A DNA stretch of 49,770 bases from Triparma columacea. Lineage: Eukaryota > Sar > Bolidophyceae > Parmales > Triparmaceae. The notes below the pieces were generated by a model. It was not told where the DNA came from. It worked only from the letters and a program-made list of their open reading frames with translations, and did no database searches. The stretch covers positions 1 to 49,770 of the forward strand of contig BRYA01000261.1 of assembly GCA_030267965.1 (NCBI GenBank). The letters are read 5' to 3'. This document shows, piece by piece, positions 31,134-41,313 of the stretch. Position numbers and translations under genes: made by a program. The stretch's first letter is position 1; every line of letters begins with the position of its first letter.

Positions 31134-31297
31134 GGGTAGGTTAGAGATTGATTGAGTGCGTTGATACAATTATCAGACTGAAGCAGTTTGTCAGTTTTCA
31201 AAGTTGAAAGCCAAAAACCCAAAGTTTGGAGAGACTGTCTGTCTTGCCTTCCTTTATCGTTAAAACTGGGTTTTGGAACATATCCCTATATCCAGCC
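31134..31297. promoter_or_regulatory. Short bidirectional promoter, ARL6 / repeat protein
   Basis: 164 bp between the two ATGs. No clear X-box or other RFX-type site was found by eye, and no TATA box. Shared control is inferred from spacing alone. Confidence 0.5.
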
Positions 31298-32748
31298 ATG
31301 GCCATGTATACTAATAGCGCCCCTTACGACGAGGCGTCTTGGGGAGATACACTCCGGAACTACCGCAAGAGCACGAACAAGGTACCGTGGGGCAACCAGC
31401 AGTTTGTTCCCACCAAACGGGAGACTGTCCACGAGAAGAGCAGGCAAGAAAGGCAGTTTGACCCCATCACAATGAAGTATAGGGATGATACTAAAGAGTC
31501 CCTAGTGCAGGAGAGGGAGCGAGCGTTTGCAGCCGTTAGGGTGAACGATGCGAAGGACAAGCAGCTTTGCTTCGAACAGAAGTTTAACATAATCAATCAC
31601 AGGAGCCACCTACCCAAGGAGTACGAGGACAAGAACAGGAAGACTGCTATGATGAATGAGGTTAAGAGGAGGGCCCCGGACAGTCGGGTGAAGTACAACA
31701 TCATTAGCCACATGGGGAAGGAGGAGCACCATACGGCCAAGATGGTCCCTCGTGAAGGTGAAGAGTTCACACTCAGGAGGAGCATGAACGTGACCATGGA
31801 GGGGGGCATGAAGCCCAAATCGCACCAAACTCGCGAGTTCGACGTTCTCACGAACAAGTATATTGAGAACAACACAGCCAGGGAAGTCGAAGATCTTGAG
31901 GTGAGGAGTTGACGAATGAACGAGCGAACCAACACAGAAATCTCACCGCCCTCGTTCGTTTGTCAAACCCTTTCGACTGCTCGCTTGGCTCGCCGCTCTC
32001 TTCACTCGCCACCCAGGTTCAGAGGGAGGTTCTCACAAAGAAGTACTGGAAAAACCACGACTATGACATCCTCGCCGGGAGGTACTGCGACGGGCGTAAG
32101 GAGGCGAACTATCAACATTCGCTGAAGGAGAAGGAACAGAATTGGGGGAAGAATAAGATGAAGAGTCTCCCCACCGCCATTAAGTACAGTGAGGGGAACG
32201 TGTATGACATAGTTTCCAATGAGATCAAGGACTCGAGGTACATCATGACAGTGGACGAGAAGAGGAACAAGTCCATCGCGTCAAAGATGGGAAGCAAAAT
32301 AGAGGAACAAATCAGGACCAAGGCAATGGAGGAGGACGACAGGTTAGAAACCATGGCCCACAACAGGATTCACCCTTACAGGTTCAAGGAGGAGAGGAGA
32401 TACGGGTATGACCCGATCACCAACATCAGTTACAAAGGAAGGACGGGTGTGCAACCGGCGCCGCTGCGGCAGGAGGAATCAAAGCCCGTGTGGGCGAGGC
32501 TTCACGGGGGTGGAAATGTTGGGTACGGGGGCGGGGGGAGGGGGAGCGGCGGCATCGCTGCCAAGCCTAGAGACCTTAGTGGTGCAAATAATAATGCCGG
32601 AGAGGCAAGGAGGGAGCAGATGTACAGCGCGAGGAGAGATTCAAGCAACGCCACCATGAACAGCACCCAGAAGCCTGACTTCGTCCCTTCTCTGACGATT
32701 CCAGCGGAGGGCATGGTCGACGGGAGGCTAAGGACAGGTGGAAATTAA
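31298..32748 (+). CDS. Conserved repeat protein with YNII/FDVL motifs; possibly axonemal
   Basis: Two exons: 31298-31900 and 32017-32748 (116-nt intron, phase 0), 444 residues. The ATG at 31298 lies in a CCATGG context. The protein is basic and hydrophilic, with no membrane segment, and carries repeated short motifs spaced 25-60 residues apart: FDPITMKYRDD, FNIINHRSHLP, YNIISHMGKEEHH, FDVLTNKYIENN, YDILAGRYCDG, YDIVSNEIKDS and YDPITNISYKG. This aromatic-Asp/Asn-x-Ile/Leu pattern recalls microtubule-associated and flagellar proteins of protists, but I cannot name the family. The head-to-head placement with ARL6 is in line with a ciliary role (inference). The C-terminus is Gly/Ala-rich and disordered. 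Confidence 0.7.
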
Positions 32749-33106
32749 ATAAGGTGTGTCGAGGGTAGGGGAGGAATAAAATACATGATGTAATATATCT
32801 TTTGAGAGAAGAAATCGATGGTGGCTTGGTTATTTCTTCGTATCATCATAATATCCCCGTATGGTGCCTTTCCGTGGTATTCTCACGAGGAAGTGGTCCG
32901 CCGTCGTGAGAATAGTCACGTCTCGTTAGGTATTTTTAGTCAAAGCTTAAACAATTTGGTCCGTAACGAAGCGACTATCAGTGTGTGTGTGCACAAAAAG
33001 TGTGCGTGTGAAATAAAGTTTCGGGTGTTCGGTTACCATCATCAACAACAACGCTAAACGGAAATTGGAGAGTTAGAGTTAACTTTCCACCCATAACGTG
33101 ACGAAC
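32749..33106. other. Convergent intergenic region with hairpin
   Basis: 3' flanks of two convergent genes. No coding frame. It holds an 11-bp perfect inverted repeat listed separately and an AT-rich stretch just after the upstream stop. Confidence 0.5.
32878..32914. repeat. 11-bp perfect inverted repeat
   Basis: TATTCTCACGA (32878-32888) and TCGTGAGAATA (32904-32914) flank a 15-nt loop. It sits between two convergent genes, so it could fold in either 3' UTR. Confidence 0.75.
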
Positions 33107-34703
33107 TTAGACGATGGTGCCGCCGAAGTCCTTGTTGATTGAGATGGTCCCAGCATTTCCAGACTTCATCATGTCGATCTTAGTCTGGTAGTACTTGGAG
33201 TGAAGGTCCCCCTCGGATGCGACGTTGTACGTCAAGTAGGCCAAGCGGCGCCAGCCGTCAGAAAGGTTGGCATCGGACTTGTGAGGGAGGAACGAATCGA
33301 AGAGAACAAGGTCGCCAGGTTTGGTGAGAACATTGACGAAGTCCATCTTGGCAACTTCCGCAGGATCAGTGACGCCGTCCTTGTTTTTTAGGACACCGCG
33401 GGAGTGCCAGCCCTCCTGCCCCTCGGCGGCTGGAGGGACCTGGAGAGGACCGTTGTCGTTGGTGGAAGGGTCTACGGCAACCATGACAGAAATGTGACGA
33501 GTTGCAAGGTCCTCGGTCGCATAAGCCGTGGCGTCCTGGTGGGCAAGGAAAGATCCTCCTCCGGGGCCCTTGTAGTTGAGCTTGTCCTTGAAAAGGACGG
33601 CAGGCTCGCGGAAGGCCTGAGAGACGAGGTCCTGGACAACCCCAAAACAGATATTGCCCCACTCTTCGTGCGTCTTGCAGTAGTTCTCGACGCGGCAAAT
33701 GTTAAGAGCGCCGTCGATGCTGGATTTCTCGTGGTGGATGAGATGAGGGTGGGGGAAGTTGTTCTCCTCGTTGGAGGGGGGAAGAGCTGCAATCTCATCT
33801 GCCATGTCAGAAAGTTTAGAAATTGTGTCGGCAGGAAGGGCATTCTTGACGTGAAGGTAGCCGTTGCGATCGAAGAAAGTAAGCTGCTCTTCGGAGAGAA
33901 CGTAGGTTTCGGCGAAGGGGGAGAGCGAAAACTTCTTGCTCGAAGAGTCTTCCGAAAGAGACTTGTTCAAGGACTCCTTGATCGCCTCAAGGTAGGAAGA
34001 GGGGGACATGGGTGGGAGGGAGGGGTCCTTCCCAGCCTCGTCGTAAGTCCTCATACGAATAACGAGGGGCCAGAGGGGGTCAGCCTCAGCCTCGAGGCAC
34101 TCTTCTTCAGTCATGACACCACCCTGGTGCTTGAGCGTTGTCTTGGAAGCCTCGGTGAGACCCTCGTAGTAGTCAGGGTTGCGTGCGCACAAGTAGCGCT
34201 TAGCATTCACGTGGTGGCGGGCCAGGTATGCGACCGTGTCGCTGAACCCAAGCTTGCCAAGGAACTCAGCCCCAATCGTTTCATGATCTTCAACGCCGCA
34301 GCCCTCCATTCCCATGGGGTTTCCGGCCTCAAGGCCGAGCAAGTGTCCAATATCATGGAGTAGGCACGATAACTGTGCCTCCTCGTCCTCCCCGCTCGCC
34401 TTGGCTGCCCCAGCAGTCTGGATGCTGTGCTCAGTGATCGACATTGGCTCTCCAATGTAGTCACTGTCTCCGTATCTCTCGAAGAGGGATAGAACCTGGG
34501 GTGGAGAGGGGGGTTTAGAGGGGGGGGAGGGGGGGGGGAGAGGGGGAAAGGATGATGATTCTTCTTACCCTGCGAGTGGAGGCATCAATGATTGTAGCCT
34601 TGAGCGCATCGTTACCATCGGTGTTTACTTGGGCAGAAAAGTGCCGACACGCGTTGGAAGAACGCAGGTGCGAAGAGAGCGGACGAAGCGCACGGAAGAG
34701 CAT
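33107..34703 (-). CDS. Mitochondrial PhnZ-like HD oxygenase fused to PhnY-like Fe/2OG dioxygenase
   Basis: Exons 34703-34569 and 34495-33107 (73-nt intron, phase 0), 507 residues. Residues 1-25 (MLFRALRPLSSHLRSSNACRHFSA) look like a mitochondrial presequence. Residues 46-200 match PhnZ, an HD-domain mixed-valent di-iron oxygenase. YIGEP holds the substrate-loop Tyr and Glu; iron ligands would be His68, His92-Asp93 (LLHDIGH), His116, His139 or His140, and Asp197 (RTYDE); Lys144 (NAKRYL) matches the phosphonate-binding Lys. Residues 240-480 form a phytanoyl-CoA-type dioxygenase with HQD (His364, Asp366), distal His450 and Arg461 or Arg462, as in PhnY/TmpA. In bacteria PhnY hydroxylates 2-aminoethylphosphonate and PhnZ cleaves the C-P bond to glycine and phosphate. 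The exact substrate here is inferred. Confidence 0.85.
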
Positions 34704-35516
34704 GTTGGGGCTAAAAAAGGATGTCTGGCGAACACCCAGATTCTGGTGGCGATTGGTTCCGAATTGGTGGTGATTTTGAGAGAGGGAACTTGAACCTGAG
34801 AGAGGGGAATGGGAAAGAGCAGATGGAGCTCAGAGGGGACATTCTATGACACCGATTAGTATTAACGACTATTAGTTATTCGTTATCATTTTTTGAAGTG
34901 AAAATTTTGAAGATAATAGACTTTATCTGTTAGGGTTCTCGTATATTGTGCTTAAATCTTAATCACTTATATACTTCAACCTAAGTATTCAATAACTAAA
35001 AAAGCTACCCAAAAGCGCAAAATTCCATTTTTGAGAAATGATTATTATCAATTTAAACTGTCACTGTTATCTACAATTTGTCAAAAATAAATTCTGTTGA
35101 AGTAACAATCAAAAATATAAAATCTTGAATTTTTAGTTATTTTTGAAATACTAGATTTCAAATTTAGATATCATATACTCAATTGATTGAACATTTTTGT
35201 TTATTTCATAAGTCAGATACATTAGAAATTTGTTTGAGTTAAATAAAATTGTGCAAAATTGTATTTAAGTGTTTTCGTAGGAGATCGTAGCGCAAAGATA
35301 GTGTAATTACTTACATTAATCTCAAAGACAACAGGAACTATGTCAAAGGAACTGGTGATACTCTCTCTGACAGCGGACGGAGATTGATGGTGGTGCAAAT
35401 GGTATCAAACAAAGTGTTTACACGAAACAATGGATGGTTCGCAAGGATTGTAACTTGATTGATTCATAAAAGACTCTATCACATCACATTCATGTCTCAC
35501 ATACATGGTAATTTAT
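34704..35516. other. Long intergenic region including an AT-rich island
   Basis: 813 bp with no gene. The first part is the 5' flank of the dioxygenase fusion gene and the last part is the 3' flank of the carboxypeptidase. The middle is extremely AT-rich (see separate entry). Confidence 0.6.
34850..35330. other. AT-rich island, candidate centromere- or origin-like element
   Basis: By hand count, 34861-35280 is about 23% G+C, against well over 50% in the flanking genes. The base use is irregular, not a simple satellite, with many A-runs and T-runs. In diatoms, centromeres are defined by stretches of low GC of several hundred bp; whether this one functions so is inference. Confidence 0.5.
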
Positions 35517-37267
35517 TTAGAAGACCTCGCCCTTGACGAACTTGTTGAAGATGGAAAAGCCGGCGCGGGGGTTGAAGTTGGGGACCTCATGTCCAGCCAA
35601 TCTAATTGTGACGAACTGGAACATTTCTCCCGTCTCGGAATCCCCTCCAACGACCCTGTAGCTTGTGCTCGCTCCCGTGGCCGAGGCATCAGTTTCATCG
35701 ACGAACCAGGTGTGCCAAGCGTCGACCTCCTCAACGACGCCTTGGTCCTCCATGCCTGTCGTCCAGATCTCGTTACCAATGTAGGGTACACAAGCATCGG
35801 CATCTCCGTTATATATCAACACGCGGAGCCCAGCCTGGAGGAGCGCAGGGTAGAGCGTGACTGAGGCGGGGCCGGAGAGGTCATAATCGAACTGGGAAGT
35901 GAGAGAAGTTTCGGGGAGGTGCAAAGCGGACCTGACTTCCTTTTGCGAGAACCAGTCTGGGATGGCATCGAACTGACCGCAAGTCCAATCGTAGCCACCC
36001 CCTAGATCGGAGAGTTCCTGTTTGACCTCGTGGATGGGACGATGGATGTTAGAGAGCAAGTGACGGCGCACCCAGCGGGCGCTCTTTCCGGACTTCTCGC
36101 GCCACGCAGCGAAGGAGGCGGCGGCGTCTTCGTTCGGACAGTTATCGTAGACGTTGTAAATATTGTAGGGGCCGACCTGGTCTTCCATCAAATCCAAAAG
36201 GGTGGAGCACTCCGGGGAGGGATCGGGGGCGGGTGTGGAGCTGTCAAAGGGGACCTCGCTCTCAGAGAAAGCGCACGTGGACTGGATCTTCTTGTAAAGC
36301 TTGGATGAGATGAGGCCCTTGCCGTGGAAGAGTTCGACGTTGTCCCTGTCCTCGTTTGGCCCGTTGCACATGAATTCCCCCTCCCCTGGACTGGATCCCC
36401 CTCCCCAGCAGCCATTCCCGACAGCGATGCCCTTGAGGCGCTTGGAGAGCGCTGGGTCGGCGTTAGGGGAAGTAAGGATGTAGTTCGCAATGTTGGGGAT
36501 GTACTGGCCCGCGTAGGACTCGCCTATGAAGAGGAGGTCATTGTTGCTGTACTCGGGGAAAGCCTCGTAAAAAGTGGCCAGGGTAGCAGCGTAGGCGGCA
36601 GCCTGACTGACATCGTTCCAGCTACAAGTTTCCTGACGGACATTGTCGATGAGGCAGTACGAGAAGCCAGAGGACATGCCAGCCTCGGTGGGTGTGAGAA
36701 AGGACCCAGCAGGACTCTCTAGATAAAGCATGTTGGACACCTTGTTGAAGGAGTAATCGTCGTTGTTGAGAAGTCCGGAAGAAGAAATCTGGAAGTAACC
36801 GAGCTCACCATAGAGACCGTACATGGATGAACCTCCTGGACCTCCTGTGTGCCAAACAGAAACAGGGTCCGAGCTCGCCGTGGGGGACATAGAGGTGTCG
36901 AACTGGTAGTGGATCATCAAGGAGGTATATCCCGTTTCCTCGAGCAATGTTGGCGTCGAAACGTTGAGAAAACCAGAATAAACATCGAACTAGGGGAGGT
37001 ATTAGGGTGAGGAAGGTTGCGTGTGTTAGGGTTAGGGTTATGGTGAGCCCCTCTTTGGCAAGGAACTCGCCGGACCTAGCCTCAAGGTCATCCATTGCTT
37101 TTTGGATCTGATCATCGTTCGCCTATGGTGATCATGGTGGAAAAAGAGTTACTCACCTTGTCAAGATGCGACTCAAATCCAGGGAGAGCACTTGTGACGA
37201 GATCTTTGGATGGTGCAGCGGACACCACAGTCGCTAAAATTGCAGCCGCAGCCAAACAGATCTTCAT
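35517..37267 (-). CDS. Secreted serine carboxypeptidase (peptidase family S10)
   Basis: Exons 37267-37157 and 36989-35517 (167-nt intron, phase 0), 527 residues. The start at 37267 gives a signal peptide, MKICLAAAAILATVVSA. The join makes the family's N-terminal sequence whole: LVTSALPGFESHLDK runs directly into FDVYSGFLNV. Catalytic residues are Ser195 (GESYAGQY), Asp433 (YNGDADACVPY) and His504 (AGHEVPNFNP), with the oxyanion GGPGGSS motif. S10 enzymes remove C-terminal residues at acid pH in vacuoles or outside the cell. An upstream in-frame ATG at 37300 would only extend the signal region. The intron contains a TTAGGG-like run and a decoy frame that does not fit in phase. Confidence 0.9.
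37026..37040. repeat. Short telomere-like TTAGGG run inside an intron
   Basis: TTAGGGTTAGGGTTA within the single intron of the carboxypeptidase gene. A similar GGGTTAGGGTTAGG lies at 3336-3349. Confidence 0.6.
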
Positions 37268-37654
37268 TGCTCTATTTTTTTGGCATATTCCGAATGACAT
37301 GATTTCTGCTGTCAATCCCAAGTCAAGAGGTTTCCATTCTTGACGGATAATATGGGATGGACCCTGTTCGAGAACCAAAAGGAGGGCTTGATGCATTATC
37401 GAAGTAGTTTTATAACTAGGTTGTCCGACAGCGACAGAATGGATACCATTTCTTCAAACATTTATCAATGAAGATCAATTTCCATTCTCCTCGCCCTGAA
37501 ACCCACTCCCCTTCGCAGCGTATATGCTGGGAGGCGATGACGGAAAAAAAAAAGAGTTGAATGTCCGACAAAGAATCCCATCCATCAGTTTTCCCCAGTT
37601 TCAACCCTCCAACTTCAGCCCACACACCTCAAATTTATTATCAATAGAAGCCCC
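37268..37654. promoter_or_regulatory. Divergent promoter, carboxypeptidase / membrane protein
   Basis: 387 bp between outward-facing starts. AT-rich near 37540-37560 with an A-run. No specific binding motif was identified. Confidence 0.4.
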
Positions 37655-38929
37655 ATGCTAGGTATCACCCAAACGAGTCCATCTTCCCCCAGACGGTCGT
37701 CTATGCAAATAGCGACCCAAACATACACCAAAATAACGTTAACGTGTTACAGTGCAAAAGATGGCCCCCCTGTGGAAAGTGGAAGTAGGAGTCCGCCCCC
37801 TGAAAATGTGCTAAGAAACCGCAAGAACGGGAATTCAAAGGAGGAGGACGACGAAGATTCTGTCTCCCAAAGCTTCTTAATATCTCTGGGATGTGAGTCT
37901 AGTGCTTGGTTGTGGATATCTTGACCTTCTTTTCGTTGACAAGCGCTGATGTTCGCATTTTGGTTTTTATTATTTATGTTTTTGTGCACCCCTTCTGCCC
38001 CCCTACTCCCCTCTGACACCCTCTATATTACAATAATCTTCCAGGGTTCACCGACTTCTCTACAGAGGACGTCGAAAGAGCAATCAATAACTCATTGAAG
38101 AAGAAGGTTGGTGAAACAAGTTGGACCCTATACGCCGAGGAGGGTTCGGGTTTGGGTTGGCACGAGTTCGTGCTATCGCGATCCATTCCGAGTGGGCACT
38201 ACAGGTTGGAATATGGGGAGGAGCTTCCGGTGGCGGTAAAGAAGAATGACAAGGGGCCACCAAAGGAAAGGGTGAGTAAATACACACTAACCCTAACAGA
38301 AGTACAAACACACTTATCAAACATCCCCTCTAATTCTCATTCTAAAACCAACCTTTCGCTCCCATTTCGCGCAGTTGAGGTGGGGGGACAACAACATCCT
38401 GATCGTTCTGTTGAACTTTTCCTTGGTTTTCTTTCTGGTGATAAAGGCTTTCGCAAAGGTTCACCACAAACTTCCGGAGCTTCTCTCCACGTGCATTGGT
38501 CCCGCCAGCCATAAGAAGGCTCAGACCCTGCATAGATGCATGAGAATCCTCGAGGGCAGGCAGAATAACACAAGGCACGTAGACAATTTGACCCAGTGCG
38601 CTTTGGAGGGGAGTGTGGGCGGGGTATTTGCGTCGATCTGCCACTGGTTCAGGGTTGAATACGGCGACGCCAACCTTTTCCTCTTTGGGTTTGCCAACCC
38701 AGCCGATTTGCAGATCCTCGTGTACGAGTCCGCAGTGTCGGCACTTTGCTGGGGGATCAGCTACCTTTGGATCAGGCGAGGAATGAACCCAGAGACACGA
38801 TCCAATTACTACTCAAAGTACTGGAAAGATGCGGTGTACGGGAGCCTCGCAGGCTTCAACGCAACCTTCATGAAGGGGGTTCTGAAGAGGGCAGTGAAGT
38901 CTGCCGCAAAATCTGCTGTTCCGAGTTGA
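37655..38929 (+). CDS. Predicted membrane protein, unknown function
   Basis: Three exons: 37655-37892, 38045-38271 and 38375-38929 (introns of 152 and 103 nt; phases 1 and 0), 339 residues. The N-terminal part is hydrophilic and Ser/Pro/Glu-rich. Exon 2 encodes a soluble domain (FTDFSTEDVERAINNSLKKK, then SWTLYAEEGSGLGWHEFVLS). Exon 3 has a strong hydrophobic segment (ILIVLLNFSLVFFLVI), a His/Cys-bearing helical region (KAQTLHRCMRILEGRQNN) and a second hydrophobic segment (ILVYESAVSALCWGISYLWI), ending in a Lys/Ala helix. I do not recognise the family. The topology suggests an organelle or peroxisome-type integral membrane protein, but this is only inference. Confidence 0.65.
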
Positions 38930-39115
38930 ACTACACATGATGGAGCTTTACTTACAATACAAGAAACTTTATGCAAGAAGCTTTACATGCGTTACAGTCA
39001 AATGCGAATTACCTACTTACGTAAAATTCTACTGCCTGAAACATTTCTCTATCAAAGGACTTACTTGAACTTCACATTGCCTACCATTTTTGTTGATATC
39101 TCTGGATCCTTCAAA

Positions 39116-40548
39116 ATGGCAACGAGGAGATCAAAGGCAAAGAACGCCAGCCCCAGCTCTAATTCCCCACCACCCTCCCCAGCAGCTACACGCATACCTC
39201 GCGTCTTTGCCTCCATGACCAGAATGACCAGAGCTCCACTTGGAATGCGGAATGAAGTGTTGATTCTCTTGGTGCTCTTCTTAACGTCACTAGCGGTACT
39301 GAGCAGTGAAGATGTTGGTGAATATGACACGTATGCACACTCTAACAATGGCGGGATGGATATGGTAATGGATGAGGTAATGATGGCAATGGATTCGCCA
39401 CAAAGGATGGACGCTGCTCCCATGATGGCAAAGGGCGGCGCAGCATTCCGAATGAGCGCAGACCCCCCCCCCCCCCCTCCACCTCCTGGTGTTGTGAACC
39501 TTGGGGCAGAATTCCTTCAAGACCTTGACAGCAACTTGAAGGACGACGCAGCAAAGCCCTCGTTCAAGAAGATGCTGATGAGGGATGGGTCGCTGACAAT
39601 GTCGACAGCTTTCACTTCCCCCCCTACCTCACCTCTTCCTGCGAACGTTAGGTTGATTCCCTCACACACATCCTTTTCTTCCCTCACTGAAAATCTGCGC
39701 AAAGAGGTTTCCCGAATTTCAGGCGCTTACGTCGAGAACGAGAGAGCTAACTCTCACGAGCATTATTTCACCGGTTCCTGGAGGAAGAAGGGTCATGGCA
39801 GCGGCAGCAGCAGGAGTAGTAACGTGGACAGACTTGTAAGACTCCGTAATCTGGCTATGACGGTGAAGGTGAGGAGGAATCCTGCGTTAGATGAAAGGCG
39901 AGGATTAATGGGGGGCTGAGAGTTCTAGGGCTTGCAGATTTCGTCTCCAATTTCTCCAACCCTTTCCGCTGCTCACGCCATTCGCCGCCGCAGATCCCCA
40001 GCGAATCTTATGAGGATTTCATGCAAAGTCTCGCGAGCATGTCGGAAAAGGAGGAAAATGGTGTCCAGATCACTGAGCAGTCCTCAAATGTAAAAGATGT
40101 AACTAACAGCTACATCGATGTCGTTTCACGCATTAGTGTCCTTGAGAGTTCGGAAAAGGCCCTTCGTCGGTTGATGGGGGCAGCTTCGACGACTCGTGAC
40201 GTCCTCGATGTCGAGAGACAGCTCAGAAACGTCATCAACGACAAGGAAGGTCAGGCGAAGCAGAAGGCTTTCTACGAGAACGGGATTTCTCTTAGCACCG
40301 TAAGGATCACGCTAAATGAGAGACCTCCTGTTACCTTTGACGACCCCGTAGACGACACTCGTTGGGATCCCACCAAGACAGTCACGAAGGCGCTCAATTC
40401 GCTTGAGACTGGACTCGTTCACCTCTCGGATGCGCTAATCTACACAATTATATGGGCCATTCCAGTGCTCGGGGCATTTTGGGTTGGAAAGATGGCATGG
40501 GAGAAGACAATGAAGAGGGGTGGGACGACTGGGGGGGGGGTACTTTAG
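39116..40548 (+). CDS. DUF4349-like membrane protein
   Basis: Exons 39116-39868 and 39994-40548 (125-nt intron, phase 0), 435 residues. The ATG at 39116 is in an AAAATGG context; an upstream in-frame ATG at 38987 is less likely. A hydrophobic anchor (EVLILLVLFLTSLAVL) lies near residue 50, then a Met-rich and Pro-rich linker. The C-terminal half matches the bacterial DUF4349 pattern: IPSESYEDFMQSLASM, DVTNSYIDVVSRISVLESSE, ALRRLMGAASTTRDVLDVER and LSTVRITL, with a coiled coil and a final membrane segment (IIWAIPVLGAFWVGKMAW). In bacteria DUF4349 proteins are membrane lipoproteins of unknown role. No function can be given; topology suggests an extracytoplasmic coiled coil held by two anchors. 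Confidence 0.75.
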
Positions 40549-40647
40549 AAAAAGAGGTTCTTTAGAAAAATACCCACATTTCTACTCCAATCTCACGTGA
40601 ACCAAATAGTTCCACGCCAAGTTGCCTCCACATGCCCTCTTAACCCT

Positions 40648-41213
40648 CTACCATTTGGAGAGCTCACTTTCGCAGTCGTCGGTGGCCTTGAAGATATCAA
40701 GCCCCGCCTGAGACAATGCCTTGGTAGCCGTCAGAATGTCCTTGGCGCAGTCCTCCTTCTCTCCATCTCCGCAATGTAGGACAGCATTGGTGATGGCAGC
40801 AGTAGCATCTGAAACATCGTCAACAACCTTCAAGACATCGACGGTACAAGGAGTTTCCTCTCCTCCTCCGCAGTCAACGACGGCATCGCTGACGTGGTTT
40901 GCCGCAGAGTCGAGGGAGTCCACGATTTGGTCGATGTCATCTGCGCACTCAGGGCCGAAGTCCTTGCAGTCCATAATGGCGCTATTGATGGTCAAGCCAG
41001 CATTCGTAATATCCCCAGCAGCACCAGAGACGTCAGCGATGCACTTCGCTTTGTTCTGTCCGTAGGCAGCAGTGGCAAACCTATCAGGAGGTGTGTCACG
41101 CCAAAAGAACATGGGTGGTTTTGGGGAGTTAGACAAAGGGAAAAGGGACAAAAGAGTGAGCACGGGAAGAGACGTGTTACTCACGTGGCGAAGAGCAGGC
41201 TAGAGAACTTCAT
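40648..41213 (-). CDS. Small secreted Cys-repeat protein
   Basis: Exons 41213-41185 and 41080-40648 (104-nt intron, phase 2), 153 residues. The short first exon supplies the signal peptide MKFSSLLFATFATAAYG, completed across the splice. The mature protein has four helical repeats of about 35-40 residues of the type C-x2-DI-x5-6-L/A-x2-A-x2-I-x2-A-x2-D/H-C, for example CADDIDQIVDSLDSAANHVS with a closing VVDC. Two Cys bracket each repeat, so each probably forms a disulfide-closed helical hairpin. It is acidic, with no membrane segment. I do not know a named family. A frame opening at 41184 would lack the signal peptide and is rejected as the start. Confidence 0.75.
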
Positions 41214-41313
41214 CTGAGTAGGGGAAGAAGAGTTTTGAGAATGGCACTCTGGGCAATGAAACCCCAATGAAAAACAGATCCTTTAGATCTTTAGATCATT
41301 CATATTTGTTCTT

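Noticed and set aside
36805..37095. Open frame upstream of the main carboxypeptidase exon, first considered an extra exon
   Set aside because: It offers only phase-2 donors that do not match the phase-0 acceptor, and joining exon 1 directly to 36989 restores the family sequence.
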